Below, piece after piece: positions 48,312-59,373 of a DNA stretch of 64,000 bases. The stretch comes from Persicaria tinctoria. Taxonomy: Eukaryota > Streptophyta > Magnoliopsida > Caryophyllales > Polygonaceae. The translations under genes were made by a program, and so were the position numbers. The notes under the pieces were generated by a model that did no database searches, had not been told where the DNA came from, and worked only from the letters and a program-made list of their open reading frames with translations. Every line of letters starts with the position of its first letter. Position 1 is the first letter of the stretch. Location of the stretch: contig JBANSL010000002.1 in NCBI GenBank assembly GCA_037127255.1, positions 9,282,001 through 9,346,000 of the forward strand. Reading direction: 5' to 3'.

Positions 48312-48546
48312 CTCCCTCCGTTTCACAATACATGTCCTTTTAGTTTTGGGCACGTTTTTTTATGAGCGAAAAACTCTATAAAATATTATTTTTTTAATTA
48401 ATTTTTTTATATAATGTGATACTTATTAGTAATAAGTATCAAATTATATAAAAATAATAATTAAAAAAATGATATTTTATAGAGTTTTTCGCTCATTAAA
48501 AAACGTGCCCAAAACTAAAAGGACATGTATTGTGGAACGGAGGGAG
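48312..48546. mobile_element. Stowaway-like MITE forming a near-perfect hairpin
   Basis: CTCCCTCCGTTTCACAATACATGTCC... and its inverse at the right end, with TA on both sides. Nearly the whole element is self-complementary with a small AT loop. It abuts the LINE fragment, sharing its TSD bases. Confidence 0.92.
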
Positions 48547-48548
48547 TA

Positions 48549-49863
48549 TTACTGATTGTTTATCAAACTTTTTCATCCAAAAAAAAAATCAAACTTAACT
48601 ACCTCTGAATATTTTAAAGAGGCCGTCTGTCCCTTTTACGATTTACTATCCATGCGGTCGTTGGGCTTGATATATATCGGCCCATAGATTTTATTATGGG
48701 CCAGCATGAAGAAAGACCGTGATCTTTTGAGGCCCAACAAGATCAAAGTTAAGAGTTAAGACTTAAGACTAGCCGACTTTCCTTTAAATTGGCGATCGGT
48801 TTTGCGGTAACTCGACTATGCGAAAAAAAAACAAGGCATTTACAGTGACAATTTATAATTTTAAATACATTATTTTAAAATATAAATTTTAAACTTAATT
48901 TAATACTAGTAAACTTGAGTTATATTTTTATCACTAATTAATTATTCGTATTATACATCTAATGTTATACATTGTCATTATACGATTCAAATCAACGATT
49001 TTATGCCATTATACTTATTTACTTGAGGTTAATAGATTTTCCTATTAGTGGTATAAAAAGACTGAGATACTTTGCTAGTGATAAATAAAGTTCGAAAAGG
49101 ATTTTTTTTTTACAATGTCTTCATTTTTCGATTGTAATTAAAGTTAAACTTAACACGTAATAATATCAAAATTGGCCATACAAATAAAATCTTTTTTACT
49201 ACAAAACAACCTTGTATTATTTGTAAAAACCGAAATTAAGATAAGGTTATCTTGGGCTATATCCGTCATTTATTCACTTAGATTGAAGATTAAATAAGTT
49301 GTCAAGTTACGTGACAAAGTACGTGTTTTATTTATATCCTAATTTTAATGGGTTTTTTTACTTATACATACAAAAATATTTATATACATATTACCTTAAT
49401 TATATACATTACGAGGCCCTTTCTAGATCGGGGGCTCGAGGTGGCGGCCTATTTGGCCTATGCCCAAGGCCGGCTCTGGGGAGGACTTGATAATTTGGAA
49501 TTGGACCTCATCAATTTGGCTGTCAGAGCAAGCGAAAGAGATTTTTTAGAGGATATTGGGATGGTTTTTTGGTTTAAGAGCTTTCCAATTACATTACCTA
49601 AAATAGATAACGGAGACAAAATATTGGATAAAATTTTATATATTTTGGGATAAATTCTATAATGAGAAAGTTGTTGGAACGAGATCAAAAAATATTCAGA
49701 ATATTTGACTAATTCTCTATTTTAGATATTGTTTTAGAAAAGCTGTTAGGCATGCTCTCACTTCACTATATATTTGCAACTACCAAACGGTCCAAACCGC
49801 CAATGCCAACTACTCAACGGGCACGGACGGTATCACGAGCTACCATACATGAACCCAGAGGAC
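48549..49863. other. Intergenic, AT-rich
   Basis: No gene. A GGCCCAT-type motif pair lies near 48680-48705. A short GC-richer phrase near 49430-49480 (GGCCTATTTGGCC... CCAAGGCCGG) resembles the end of an unclassified transposon. ORFs near 49348-49653 have no recognisable content. Confidence 0.5.
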
Positions 49864-50262
49864 TGTTAGAGATGTGAATGAGACCAAAAGTGTCCCACAT
49901 CGGAAAGTTGAACATATCAAGCCTAGTATATGAGTCGGTGGGCTACTCCTTCTATAGCCAATTGTTTTTGAGATGGAACCCCGTTCGGGTTTATATGTTG
50001 TTCGTGTCTCCCGTATGTGGGCCCGCACACACGATCTCCCCCTCCAGCGTCTTGACTCGACCGAGCCCAACCGAGTTAACATGGGATTTGTTAGAGATGT
50101 GAATGAGACCAAAAGTGTCCCACGTCGAAAAGTTGAACATATCAAGCCTAGTATATGAGTCGGTGGGCTACTCCTTTTATTGCTAATTGTTTTAGAATGG
50201 AACCCTACTTTTGGTCTCATTCACATCTCTCTACTTTTGGTCTCATTCACATCTCTAATAAG
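49864..50262 (+). repeat. Tandem LTR-like (TRIM-type) repeats
   Basis: Copy 1, 49864-50081, starts TGTTAGAGATGTGAATGAG and ends ACCGAGTTAACA. After TGGGATT a second copy starts at 50089 and is cut short at about 50210. It is followed by two inverted copies of the first 26 bases (50209-50262). They contain GTGTCCCACATCGG and GTGGGCCCGCACAC. The same LTR family recurs inverted at 60675-60883. Confidence 0.75.
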
Positions 50263-50263
50263 G

Positions 50264-51007
50264 TCCGTCCATTAGCATGTTCAAAGAGCCCCAATGGAAC
50301 AGGGCCCCAAAATTTATTAGGGCCCCATTTTATAATTTATTACTAGTACTTATATTTTTTGGTCTCTCTTAAATCATAAAGTTACTTTGGCCCAATGGTA
50401 TTTGATCCAACTTAATGCCAATAGGTTGTGGGTTCGACTCCTCTTTGTGTAGGCAGCTTTAGCCATTTTTTTAAGCTATTTAAATATTTTGTAATTACCG
50501 AAAAAGGAAAAACTATTTTATTTATTAGACCTCCTTATTAACTATTTTTATTTGTTATTTTAATACAAACTCTTTTTTTGGAGTATAATAATTTATGATA
50601 TTTTAAGATTTCTCACATATATATTCAAAATTTTATTTGTAAATTATAACTTCACACAATAAATGAGTTTTTAATGTGAAAATACTATTACACACACATA
50701 TATATATGTATTGATGCACTATTAAAGAGTTAAAATATATGACTTAAAATATAATAAGAAGAAGTCCTATATTAAATTTATTACATTTTACACTAATTTA
50801 CGTGCTATATGTTTTTAAAAAATTAGTAAATGTAACAAGTACTTCGTATCAAAATAGTTTATGCTTAACAAGTTGACAAATTTTTCAATAAGTTAAAAAT
50901 TACACATAAAATATTTTTTTAATAATTAGCAAGTCGAATAAAATATCAAATATTTTAAAATTAGGGTAATATTGAACAAGGCCCCTAAAATTCATTGGAC
51001 GGCCCTG
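50264..51007. mobile_element. Insertion flanked by an 11-12 bp direct repeat
   Basis: TCTCTAATAAGG lies at both edges (50252-50263 and 51008-51019). The right end CATTGGACGGCCCTG faces a left TCCGTCCATTAG, an imperfect inverse. The interior is AT-rich and holds a tRNA-like block. Class uncertain. Confidence 0.5.
50385..50460 (+). repeat. tRNA-derived SINE-like head (A and B boxes)
   Basis: TTTGGCCCAATGGTA (A-box-like, 50387-50401) and GTGGGTTCGACTCC (B-box, 50428-50441) are spaced as in a tRNA promoter, but no cloverleaf closes. It is therefore a SINE head or decayed tRNA, not a functional tRNA gene. Confidence 0.5.
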
Positions 51008-51019
51008 TCTCTAATAAGG

Positions 51020-52004
51020 ATCAAATACTTTACATTGATAAAGAGTCTGAAATTGCTGAGACGTAATATATATTTAGGAGAGACATGTATGATTCTTAAT
51101 CGATCAATATATATGATTGACCTCCATCGATCAAATCAAAACATTGTGCGTGTAGTGCCCAGAGAAGGAGAAGAAGACGACACTTTAGAGGAAGGTTGAC
51201 GCTGCATCTCATGCGTGCTTATTAGAGCAACTCCAACAACTATTGTAAAAACTCCAACAACTATGACGTAATTCACCCTAAACACTTAATATAACTTACT
51301 ACAAACTTCATTTAACAATTTTAATAACTTCATTCTAGCGTAATTTAACACCCTTAAAACTTGCTAAAGACTATAACGTGAAGTTTAACATTTAAGCTTA
51401 ACATAGTTTAAACTTCGTTTAACAGGGTGCATGTGCTATGTGGGATGAAATCGTCTAATAGAAAATAGTTTAACCTATTATCTTAAATCAAGGGTTAGAA
51501 AAATTATATCCCTAGTAAATCGATTGCTAGGTCATCTCCAATTGCTTTAATTTCCAAAATTGATAATATATATACACACCTATAACAGAGACCTGAAACG
51601 GGTTCGGGTGCAATTTAAATACGTGTCATATTATGAGTTAATACTCCGTATGTTTTTTTTAGTCACGACAATTAATAAGTCAATATAACCTTATCATCTC
51701 AATTAATGACCCCACTTATTTGATCTACCTCATCCTATTTGTTCACATTAATTGACATCTCAAATTAATCTTTAATACTACATCCGTTTGTCAAAACGTG
51801 TCGTTTACTCTCCACACACATTTTTTTATAATGATAAAAACTATATAAAATAATTATTTTTTTTAAAATTTTTTTTCAACAATTTCGTAGCTATTATTAA
51901 TAAGTACAAACTTGTTAAAAAAAATATATTTTATAGAGGGAATTTTGTGATTTAGACCATACGCACTATGTAGGTTTTGAAAGTTGAGTAACACCAAAAT
52001 TGTA
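51020..52004. other. Intergenic with decayed repeat pieces
   Basis: 51223-51560 starts GAGCAACTCCAACA and ends near CATCTCCAATTGCTT, a possible decayed TIR element. 51781-51945 looks like the left half of a Stowaway-like MITE (CATCCGTTTGTCAAAACG). No gene. Confidence 0.4.
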
Positions 52005-52238
52005 CTCCCTCCGATCAGAAATATTTGATGTTTGACTTTTGTGCACGTAATTTTAGGAGCTAAAAACTATATAAAATCTTATTTATTTTAATTAATTTTT
52101 TTCATAGTTTAATATTTATTAGTAATAAGTACTAAATTGTAAAAAAAAATTATTAAAAGATTAATATTTTATATAGTTTTTAGCTCCTTAAAGTACGTGC
52201 AAAAAGTCAAAACATCAAATATTTCCGATCGGAGGGAG
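52005..52238. mobile_element. Stowaway-like MITE forming a near-perfect hairpin
   Basis: CTCCCTCCGATCAGAAATATTTGATG at the left, inverted at the right as CATCAAATATTTCCGATCGGAGGGAG; TA on both sides. Confidence 0.93.
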
Positions 52239-53468
52239 TATGTAATTGGATGCATGTATTGGTGGTGACAGGTGAATTAATTTACTGGCATATATGCGCA
52301 TGCACTTTGAATGAATACTCCGAACCGATGATATCCATATATACATGCATATGTTAATTATTTTTTGGTAAAAAAAGAAACTATAAATTGATAGCTAGCT
52401 AGAATATGAAATATTGGAGTAATAATTTTAACGTAGCAGTAGGTTGAGTTGGGGTTGATAACTTGATATATATGGCCGGATATGAATCATATCATATGGA
52501 CACATTAATATAACATATTGTACGTGTATACTTGGATCCGGACCCCGGAGTCCGGACTCCGGAGTAATATAGTATAGGGACCGGATGCATGCATGTGATG
52601 TGGATATGTTATGCTACATTTACAACTAGCTACCTACAGGCTACAGCGCAAAAGCCCTTTTTTTTTTTTTTTTTTCCTTTTCTTAAATAAAGGAAATTAC
52701 TTGACTTAGGGAGTATATATACAACCCAGCTGGCCCAGCTAATAGTTATGATGAGCTATACATCTGATCGATCTGATCCTCTATATAAATATACATCTCA
52801 CCTCAAATATCCATTTTCGGGATTTCCCATCTGCAGCTAATTACTTAACTTAGTGCGCACATTCGGAATCGGAGCTTCTTAATTATTATTATTATGGTCA
52901 AGTACGTGGTGCGTTGCAGGTTGGGCTCTTCAAATTTCGGTTCCAATCCCCTCAAATCATATACTATCTATCTCTACGTACACTACAAGATTAGATTCCA
53001 TCTTCAATTTACATTTTAAGTTAACTTAATTACTGTGCTCACGCCTCTGTATCGGAATTAAGACGCTCCTCTTCATTGGCTTAAACAAACCAAAAGTCAA
53101 AAGCCAATATACTATTGATTACAGTATATCATATGCAGATCGATTGTACAGAGCAACAACCTACACAAACAAATATGAAAGCAAGAAGATGGAAAAAGGG
53201 AGGTGTATGAGTATATCCAACATATACCCGTCAATTCTCAGATCTTGTTTGAGTCGGGTCGTTTCGAGTTTCAGGTAAAACGGGTTTCAGGTAAAATAGA
53301 TTTCGGGGAGATACGAGTTAACTTAAACTCGGTTTTGACCCGATTTCAGGTTTGTTAATTTTTTTCTTTTTTAAATTAAAAAAAATCATAATTTGGTAAT
53401 TTTGCGATAATTTTAAAATGTTAATATTAAAGATGTGGTGCATAAGTTTTAGTGGTTGTAATTATATA
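52239..53468. other. Intergenic, no gene
   Basis: AT-rich with a T18-20 run (52657-52677) and a GC-rich palindromic patch at 52532-52566 (GGAGTCCGGACTCC). Nothing coding. Confidence 0.55.
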
Positions 53469-53885
53469 CTATATCCGATCTAAAATATTTGAATTTTATT
53501 ATTTCTCATAATTTTTAATAAAATTTAAAAATATATAAAATATCAAAATTTAAATATTTTTTAAAAATAATTTCATGCAATTAATAAGCATATAATTTTT
53601 TAAATATTTTTAGAGTATTTATCTTCTTAAAAAAATGTGATGAAAAATATAAAAAAATCAAAGATTTTTTTTTTTTCAAAATATTCACTAAAAATTAAAT
53701 ATTTATAACTTTATTCACACTTTTAAACTATTTACGAAAATATTCATTTTTTGTAGGGGAGTCAGAGAAACGCGGGTTGAAACCGCATTTCATTTGTAAG
53801 ATCTGTGAATAAAGTTATAAATATTTAATTTTTAGTGAATATTTTGAAAAAAAATTCAAAATCAAATACTATCGATCGGAAGGAT
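53469..53885. mobile_element. Stowaway-like MITE with an internal inverted repeat
   Basis: CTATATCCGATCTAAAATATTTG at the left and CAAATACTATCGATCGGAAGGAT at the right are inverted. A 50-bp stretch (53683-53735) reappears inverted at 53805-53860 (AATATTCACTAAAAATTAAA / TTTAATTTTTAGTGAATATT), suggesting a nested insertion. Confidence 0.65.
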
Positions 53886-54575
53886 TATTACACAATACAA
53901 ATAAATATAAAAGTTGATTTGAAAATGAAAGATCAAGTGATTATAGTTATAAAATATAATAAATTAAAATCTCTATAAAAAATTAATTATATATAATTAT
54001 AAATCAATCGGGTCAAAATTACCGGATTTTCGAGTTCGGGTCAAAATTGTCGTGTCTTGATCCATAATTTTCTGAACGTTCGAGTCGGGTCGTATTTTGA
54101 CATGTTTAATCCAACATATTCCAATACATATACATATAAATAGATAGATATACATAAATAAAAAGGATAAATGTAAAGGGTGTGTGACGTGGATCGACAT
54201 AAAATGGGCGACTATACAAAGTGTGCAAATGCCAAATAGTAATGTATGACACCATACATACATATAAGATAGTATTGAAAAAGTGTATAAATTAATTATA
54301 AGGATGCATTTTATAGTCTATAGTATATGTAAGTATGTAAGTAAAAGCATATATAGATAAGATGATAAAGATAGATGCGGGGGCACATGGGGAATGGGTT
54401 GTGCTGCGTTGCCACCACACCACCACTTGACACTTGATTCTTGGAATCATATTTTTTATTCTCCCACGTTACCCTTTGCAGCCTTTTACTTGCTCTTTTC
54501 TCCCTTTTCCACTTCATTTTATTCTTTTTTATTACTCATATACTGATCGGAGTACTTTAGTTATTAAAATTAATA

Positions 54576-54812
54576 CTCCCTCCGTTTCCTTTTAAATGAC
54601 TTTTTCAAGTCATGCACGTAGTTTTATAACGATAAAAACTATATTAAATATTAATATTTTAAAAATATTTTTTTAATAATATTATACTTATCATCAATAA
54701 GTATGAGATTGTCGAAAAAAATATTTAAAAAAATTATTATTTCATATAGTTTTTCACACCTTAAAAAACGTGCATGAATAGTAAAAAGTCAATTAAAAGG
54801 AAACGGAGGGAG
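54576..54812. mobile_element. Stowaway-like MITE
   Basis: CTCCCTCCGTTTCCTTTTAA at the left and TTAAAAGGAAACGGAGGGAG at the right, perfect inverse over 20 bp; TA TSD; AT-rich loop. Confidence 0.93.
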
Positions 54813-55316
54813 TATTATTATTATACCTTTGATTAATTTGTGGAGTCTCTTAACTTGCAAACCCAAAGCCCGGCCATTGCCATTTTGCCAGCGAAGTTCT
54901 CTCTCTCTCTCATCCCGTTTGAACTTTGAATCGTATGATACAACGAAAACAAGCAAAATAAAATAAAAAATAACCCTATTTCAAAGAATCAAGCAGAAGT
55001 CAGGTAGCACAACATAACATGGAACACTCGACAAAAAGAATGTGGATCAAGTCGCACAGCTGGGAGGGGCAAGGGGAAGCATTCGCCCCTCCTCTCATCC
55101 GACGAGTTACCTATACATATTTTACTCGTCAATAGCTTCGTTTTGATATGTTATAACCTTCAATCCGATATATCCGAGTAAAAAGTAAATGTCTTTTAAT
55201 AAACCACAATACTTTTATATTTCATTTAACAAGAGGTTACGTTACTAAATTTAACAGTTAGATAAGAAATTATGCAAAAAAAAAAAAATGGTTATATCTT
55301 GTAACCCGCAAAATGT
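54813..55316. other. Intergenic, no gene
   Basis: AT-rich DNA with a CT run (54898-54912) and an A13 run (55276-55288); nothing coding. Confidence 0.55.
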
Positions 55317-56405
55317 TTTTTTTTTTTGGTAATCAACCGAGAGCAAGCTCTCAATATAAATTAAAAGGCGCAACAGAACAATCATGGGCTACGAACGAGT
55401 GAGGCGGGGTGTAGCCCTTCCCCTAGCGTCTTCCTCAATGAAGTGCAAAATCCCCTCAGGCGGGGTAGAAACTAAATGAAAATCAACCGGAAAAGATAAA
55501 GCACACGTAGCAAGGGAGTCCGCGACCGAGTTCGCTTCCCTGAGGGCATGGCGGAATTGGATGTCCCAACTCCGGTTGAGAAAGCCTTGGCATTGGCGAG
55601 CCAGGCTGAAGAGGGGTGCCCCAAATTGATATTCCCTTTGATCACGTTGACTGCAAGCAAGGAGTCCGTCTCAAGCATTACTTTGCGGAACCCTCTATCC
55701 CAGACAAGCCGAAGACCATTCACGATCCCCCACAACCCCGCCATAGGCACCGTGCATAGGCCTATGTGTTGTGGCAGAATCCCTCAATCCAAATCCCCGA
55801 GTCATCACGGATAACCCCTCCGGCCGAGGCGCAACCCTCACTATTCACCGCTCCATCGTTGTTCACTTTAATCCATCTGGGAGCAGGCTTGTCCCATTTA
55901 ACCATCACAATCCGCTGCTCGACAACGCTGCTACTCGGGCTCGGCTCGTCCCAGGCTTTGGCATACTCTAGGGTTCTCTCATTGATGAAGCCCTCCTTGT
56001 CCATCCTAGCCTCCTTCTTGTTGAAGACCCTATCATTCCGCCACCTCCACATCCACCATAGCGCAGTGGCGAACCAGCTCGCCCAATCCAGCCTCCCATT
56101 CTTGGTCTCCTTCATCATCAGATTGCTCCTAACCCATTCTACAAAAGGCACACAAAAGAAGTTAGTAATACCCCTGTTAGCCCCACACCACAAACCTTGA
56201 GTGCAACGACAGTCTCGAAACAGGTGCAGAAGGGTCTCCGGGTGGCTCGAGCACATATTGCACTCGTCGTTCGCCGCCATATGCCGTCTCTTCCTCTCCA
56301 CATTTGTTAGAACCACTCCTTTGAGTAGCAACCAAGCGAAACACCGGACTTTCTCAGGCACTTTCAACTTCCAAATTCTCTTGTACGCCTGAGAATCCAC
56401 ATCAC
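55317..56405 (-). pseudogene. 5'-truncated LINE: zf-RVT and RNase H
   Basis: The minus strand reads WKLKVPEKVRCFAWLL, CNMCSSHPETLLHLFRDC, FATALWWMWRWRND, then RNase H IKVNNDGAVN...AGGVIRD. A frameshift near 55755 precedes LWGIVNGLRLVWDRGF and LETDSLLAVN. Poly-T at 55316-55328 is the tail. Closest by eye to the 21432-22866 copy. Confidence 0.88.
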
Positions 56406-56507
56406 AGAAATCAGTAGCTCCTATGTTAAGAGAACAACAAGCTATATATTGAATTATTAGGTTTCAAATGACGTCTTTTTAGACAAAAAACAATGTCGCT
56501 ATATATA

Positions 56508-56677
56508 TATTTTTGGTTTTTTTTTTTATAAGGAAATAATTCGAGGCCGGACAGGCCCGGACCTCGAGAGGCAGACAAAGTCGGCGGACGGCAAGCCGTC
56601 TAAATATACAACAAGGAAATAGAAAAATATAACAAAGAAACAGAACAAAAAAATTTAAACTAAAATAGAAAAATATA
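56508..56677 (-). mobile_element. Short poly(A) retroposon with 17-bp TSD
   Basis: ACAATGTCGCTATATAT occurs at 56490-56506 and 56678-56694. Between them is a poly-T-headed (minus-strand poly(A)) 170-bp piece with TAAGGAAATAATTCGAGGCC... and GGCAAGCCGTCTAAATATAC, the inverse of the tail seen at 61370-61460. Confidence 0.88.
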
Positions 56678-56694
56678 ACAATGTCGCTATATAT

Positions 56695-57329
56695 GGATTA
56701 AAACGACACCGCTTTGCTCATTTAAAGAAAAACATATACAATAATTAATGACACAATTTTAAACTAAAATATATGTTATCATTTTGAACCAAAATATTAT
56801 CGTTTTAAACAAAAATGTCGCTACTTTTAACTAAAAAAATATGATGTTTTGAACTAAAACATCGCCGTTTAAACTAAAATGTCATATTTTTGGTCCACTA
56901 AACAACTTGTACACAATTCTGACCCTTTCGGTAAGTTTTTGATTCCATCACTGACTGAAACTAACATTACAACCTCTTACGTGTTAACTTCAGCTACCCC
57001 TAACTACCATATACGTACCCTGGAGTATATATTAGTAAAGGTATTAGAAAAGGTATAGATGTCATAACAAATCATATTTATATTTGTAATTATATGAAAG
57101 AAGGATTTACATTATCCTAAAATGGAGTGTATTGGAATTTTAATCGATCCTCTCCTGCTCCTCTCATCATAAATATTCTTCATTTTCTTTTCTCTGCGAT
57201 GAAAATGGCCCAGAATATGGGGCATATCATTGGCCTTTATTCACCATATGCGTTAACTTGGTTTAATTTGGATTGTATTTACAGCCTTTTCCCCGTGCAA
57301 TGTGTGGATTGTGAACAGAGCACACCCTT
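56695..57329. other. Intergenic, no gene
   Basis: AT-rich. Repeated TTTAAACTAAAAT(A/G)T phrases occur between 56720 and 56885. No coding signal. Confidence 0.5.
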
Positions 57330-57342
57330 CCTTCGTATACGG

Positions 57343-57645
57343 TATTGCTATTGACACGGTCAATTTATCGCTATTGACACGGTGACGGCCACGATTTCTA
57401 AAACCGTAAAACTGTTTATGCGACGGTTTTAAAAACCATCGCCATAAGTCACCATTTTCATTCAATACATGGGCTATTTTCTCAAGGATGTCTTCCACGG
57501 GTTTATAAACCGTGTCCGCTCAATGTGATGAGAGACAAAGGGAGACTTGTATGTAGCGATGATTTTCAAAATCGACGCATAATATTCTCACGGTTTCTAA
57601 AACCGTGGCCGCCACCGTGTCAATGGCGATATTTTCACCGTGCGG
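57343..57645. mobile_element. Foldback/CACTA-like subterminal repeat cluster
   Basis: TATCGCTATTGACACGGTGACGGCCACG (left, 57366-57394) is inverted at the right (CGTGGCCGCCACCGTGTCAATGGCGATA, 57602-57629). Inside are several CGGTTT(N)AAAACCGT mini-palindromes. The motif style recalls CACTA subterminal repeats, but no CACTA end was seen. Confidence 0.55.
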
Positions 57646-58152
57646 ATTGTCTCCCCCTTCATATATAATTATATATACTACTATATATATTAGCTTCCTT
57701 TCCCCCATATATGGAAAATCAATCACATAACCATTTCGTAATGACTCAACTGCAAATGACTAATTGATAGTACCCAAAAAGTCCCTGCTTCGAATCCGGA
57801 TGATCACTCTTTATTTATCAAATTTAAGAAAAATAAATAGCACATTTAATTTCGATCATCTACACCCCTCTTTTAATTTCACGAGGAATTTAATCATTCA
57901 ACCTTTATTCTAAAACATCTAACATCACCCAAGACGATAGCAACGAGTTGAACACCGGGATGATCGGAGTTTGACAAGCACAGAGGATCGTTCATGTTGT
58001 TGCTGTTGTCGAGATCACCATGAACTTGAGGTCTCGCATCCATCTTCGGAAATTAAGCAGCTACGCGACATCGGATCTATCCGTACAACTCTAATACAAT
58101 GAGAAGAAACCGAATTGTGAGCTCAAGCAACCTTGATCAAGCTCATCAATAA

Positions 58153-58356
58153 AGATTTTAAAAAATCTAACTAAAGATTTACATATAAAGATTTAAATGA
58201 ATGAGAGAAAATATAAAGATTTTAAATATTTTATATTTTCTCACATTCATTTAAATCTTTATAAGCATGAGAATCGGGGAAATCACATGTTATATTTTCT
58301 CTCATTCATTTAAGCGATTTTTATAAAATTATCTTTAGTTAAATCTTTTAAATATT
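58153..58356. repeat. Nested palindromes on ATTTAAATGAATGAGAG
   Basis: AAAGATTTAAATGAATGAGAGAAAATATAAA (58187-58217) is mirrored at 58232-58263 and partly again at 58290-58315. The outer AACTAAAGAT at 58168 is mirrored by ATCTTTAGTT near 58331. Confidence 0.7.
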
Positions 58357-58632
58357 GCTACATTGATATTATTATTATTTTATTATTTTCAATGAGATCA
58401 TTTTAAAATATCTATATCTATATATATACTTCTCTAACTAAGAAACATTTTTTACGAGGTACTGTCACTACATTAATTGTAGGTTTTTCAACCAATTAAA
58501 TCATACCTTTCTAATATCATGCTAACTTTTATTAATATTTTATATTATTACGATTTTATTAAAAAAAAACCGTGTAATGGCATGAGAACTGTATTAGTTT
58601 AAAAAATCAGACTAAAAATGGGTTAATACTTA

Positions 58633-59115
58633 GGCCTCGTTTGGTTAAACGTGGGAAGTAGACTTCCTAGGAAGTAACTTCCCGGGATTTGTAAATCCCA
58701 TGAATTCTACTTCATGGGAAATGTAAAAATATGTTTGGTTGAAAATAATTTCCCTCAAATTCAATTCCTATGTTTTGTTTGGTTAAACATGGAATTTTCA
58801 TAGTAATTTAATTAAAATTACTCTTGTAACCTTTTGTTTTTTGTTTAAAAATCAAAATCTATATGGACAAATTGGTGATTTTGTTTATAAAAAATAAATT
58901 TTATAGAAGATTTGGAAAAAAAGAATGGAGGAAGTAGATCTTACCTACCCCCTCCATGGTGAGTTCAATTCCACCATTTCATGGGAATTTAAATTCCTAG
59001 GAATTGAAATTCCTGGGTTTTCTAATTTTTAAAAAACATACCAAACACATGTATTGACTTCTACTTCCTGGAATTTTGAACTTGCCGGGAAGTAGAGAGC
59101 TAACCAAACGAACCC
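58633..59115. mobile_element. Tourist-like MITE
   Basis: GGCCTCGTTTGGTTAAAC at the left and GCTAACCAAACGAACCC at the right are imperfect inverts, flanked by TTA (58630-58632, 59116-59118), as for PIF/Harbinger MITEs. The subterminal regions contain several TTCCTAGGAA and TTCCCGGGA palindromes. Confidence 0.8.
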
Positions 59116-59373
59116 TTAATAGGTTAATTTTCAATATAATGTCAATAAAAGGAACATTTTCCAAAATTTATCATCGGTATAAATTCAGTGATGTTAATAA
59201 ATTAATTATAATAATATATTAAAAATAATTAAGTATATAATGAAATTAGATCGAATAAATTAATTTAAAAATGATATTAATAAACATAATTCTCACTTAA
59301 ATTTCAATTTTATTGATGTGCCTTAAATAAAAAAGAATAAAAAAATGGGTGTACATGCAACAACACGCACACG

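Noticed and set aside
50385..50460. Functional tRNA gene
   Set aside because: A and B boxes are visible but acceptor, D and anticodon stems cannot be paired.
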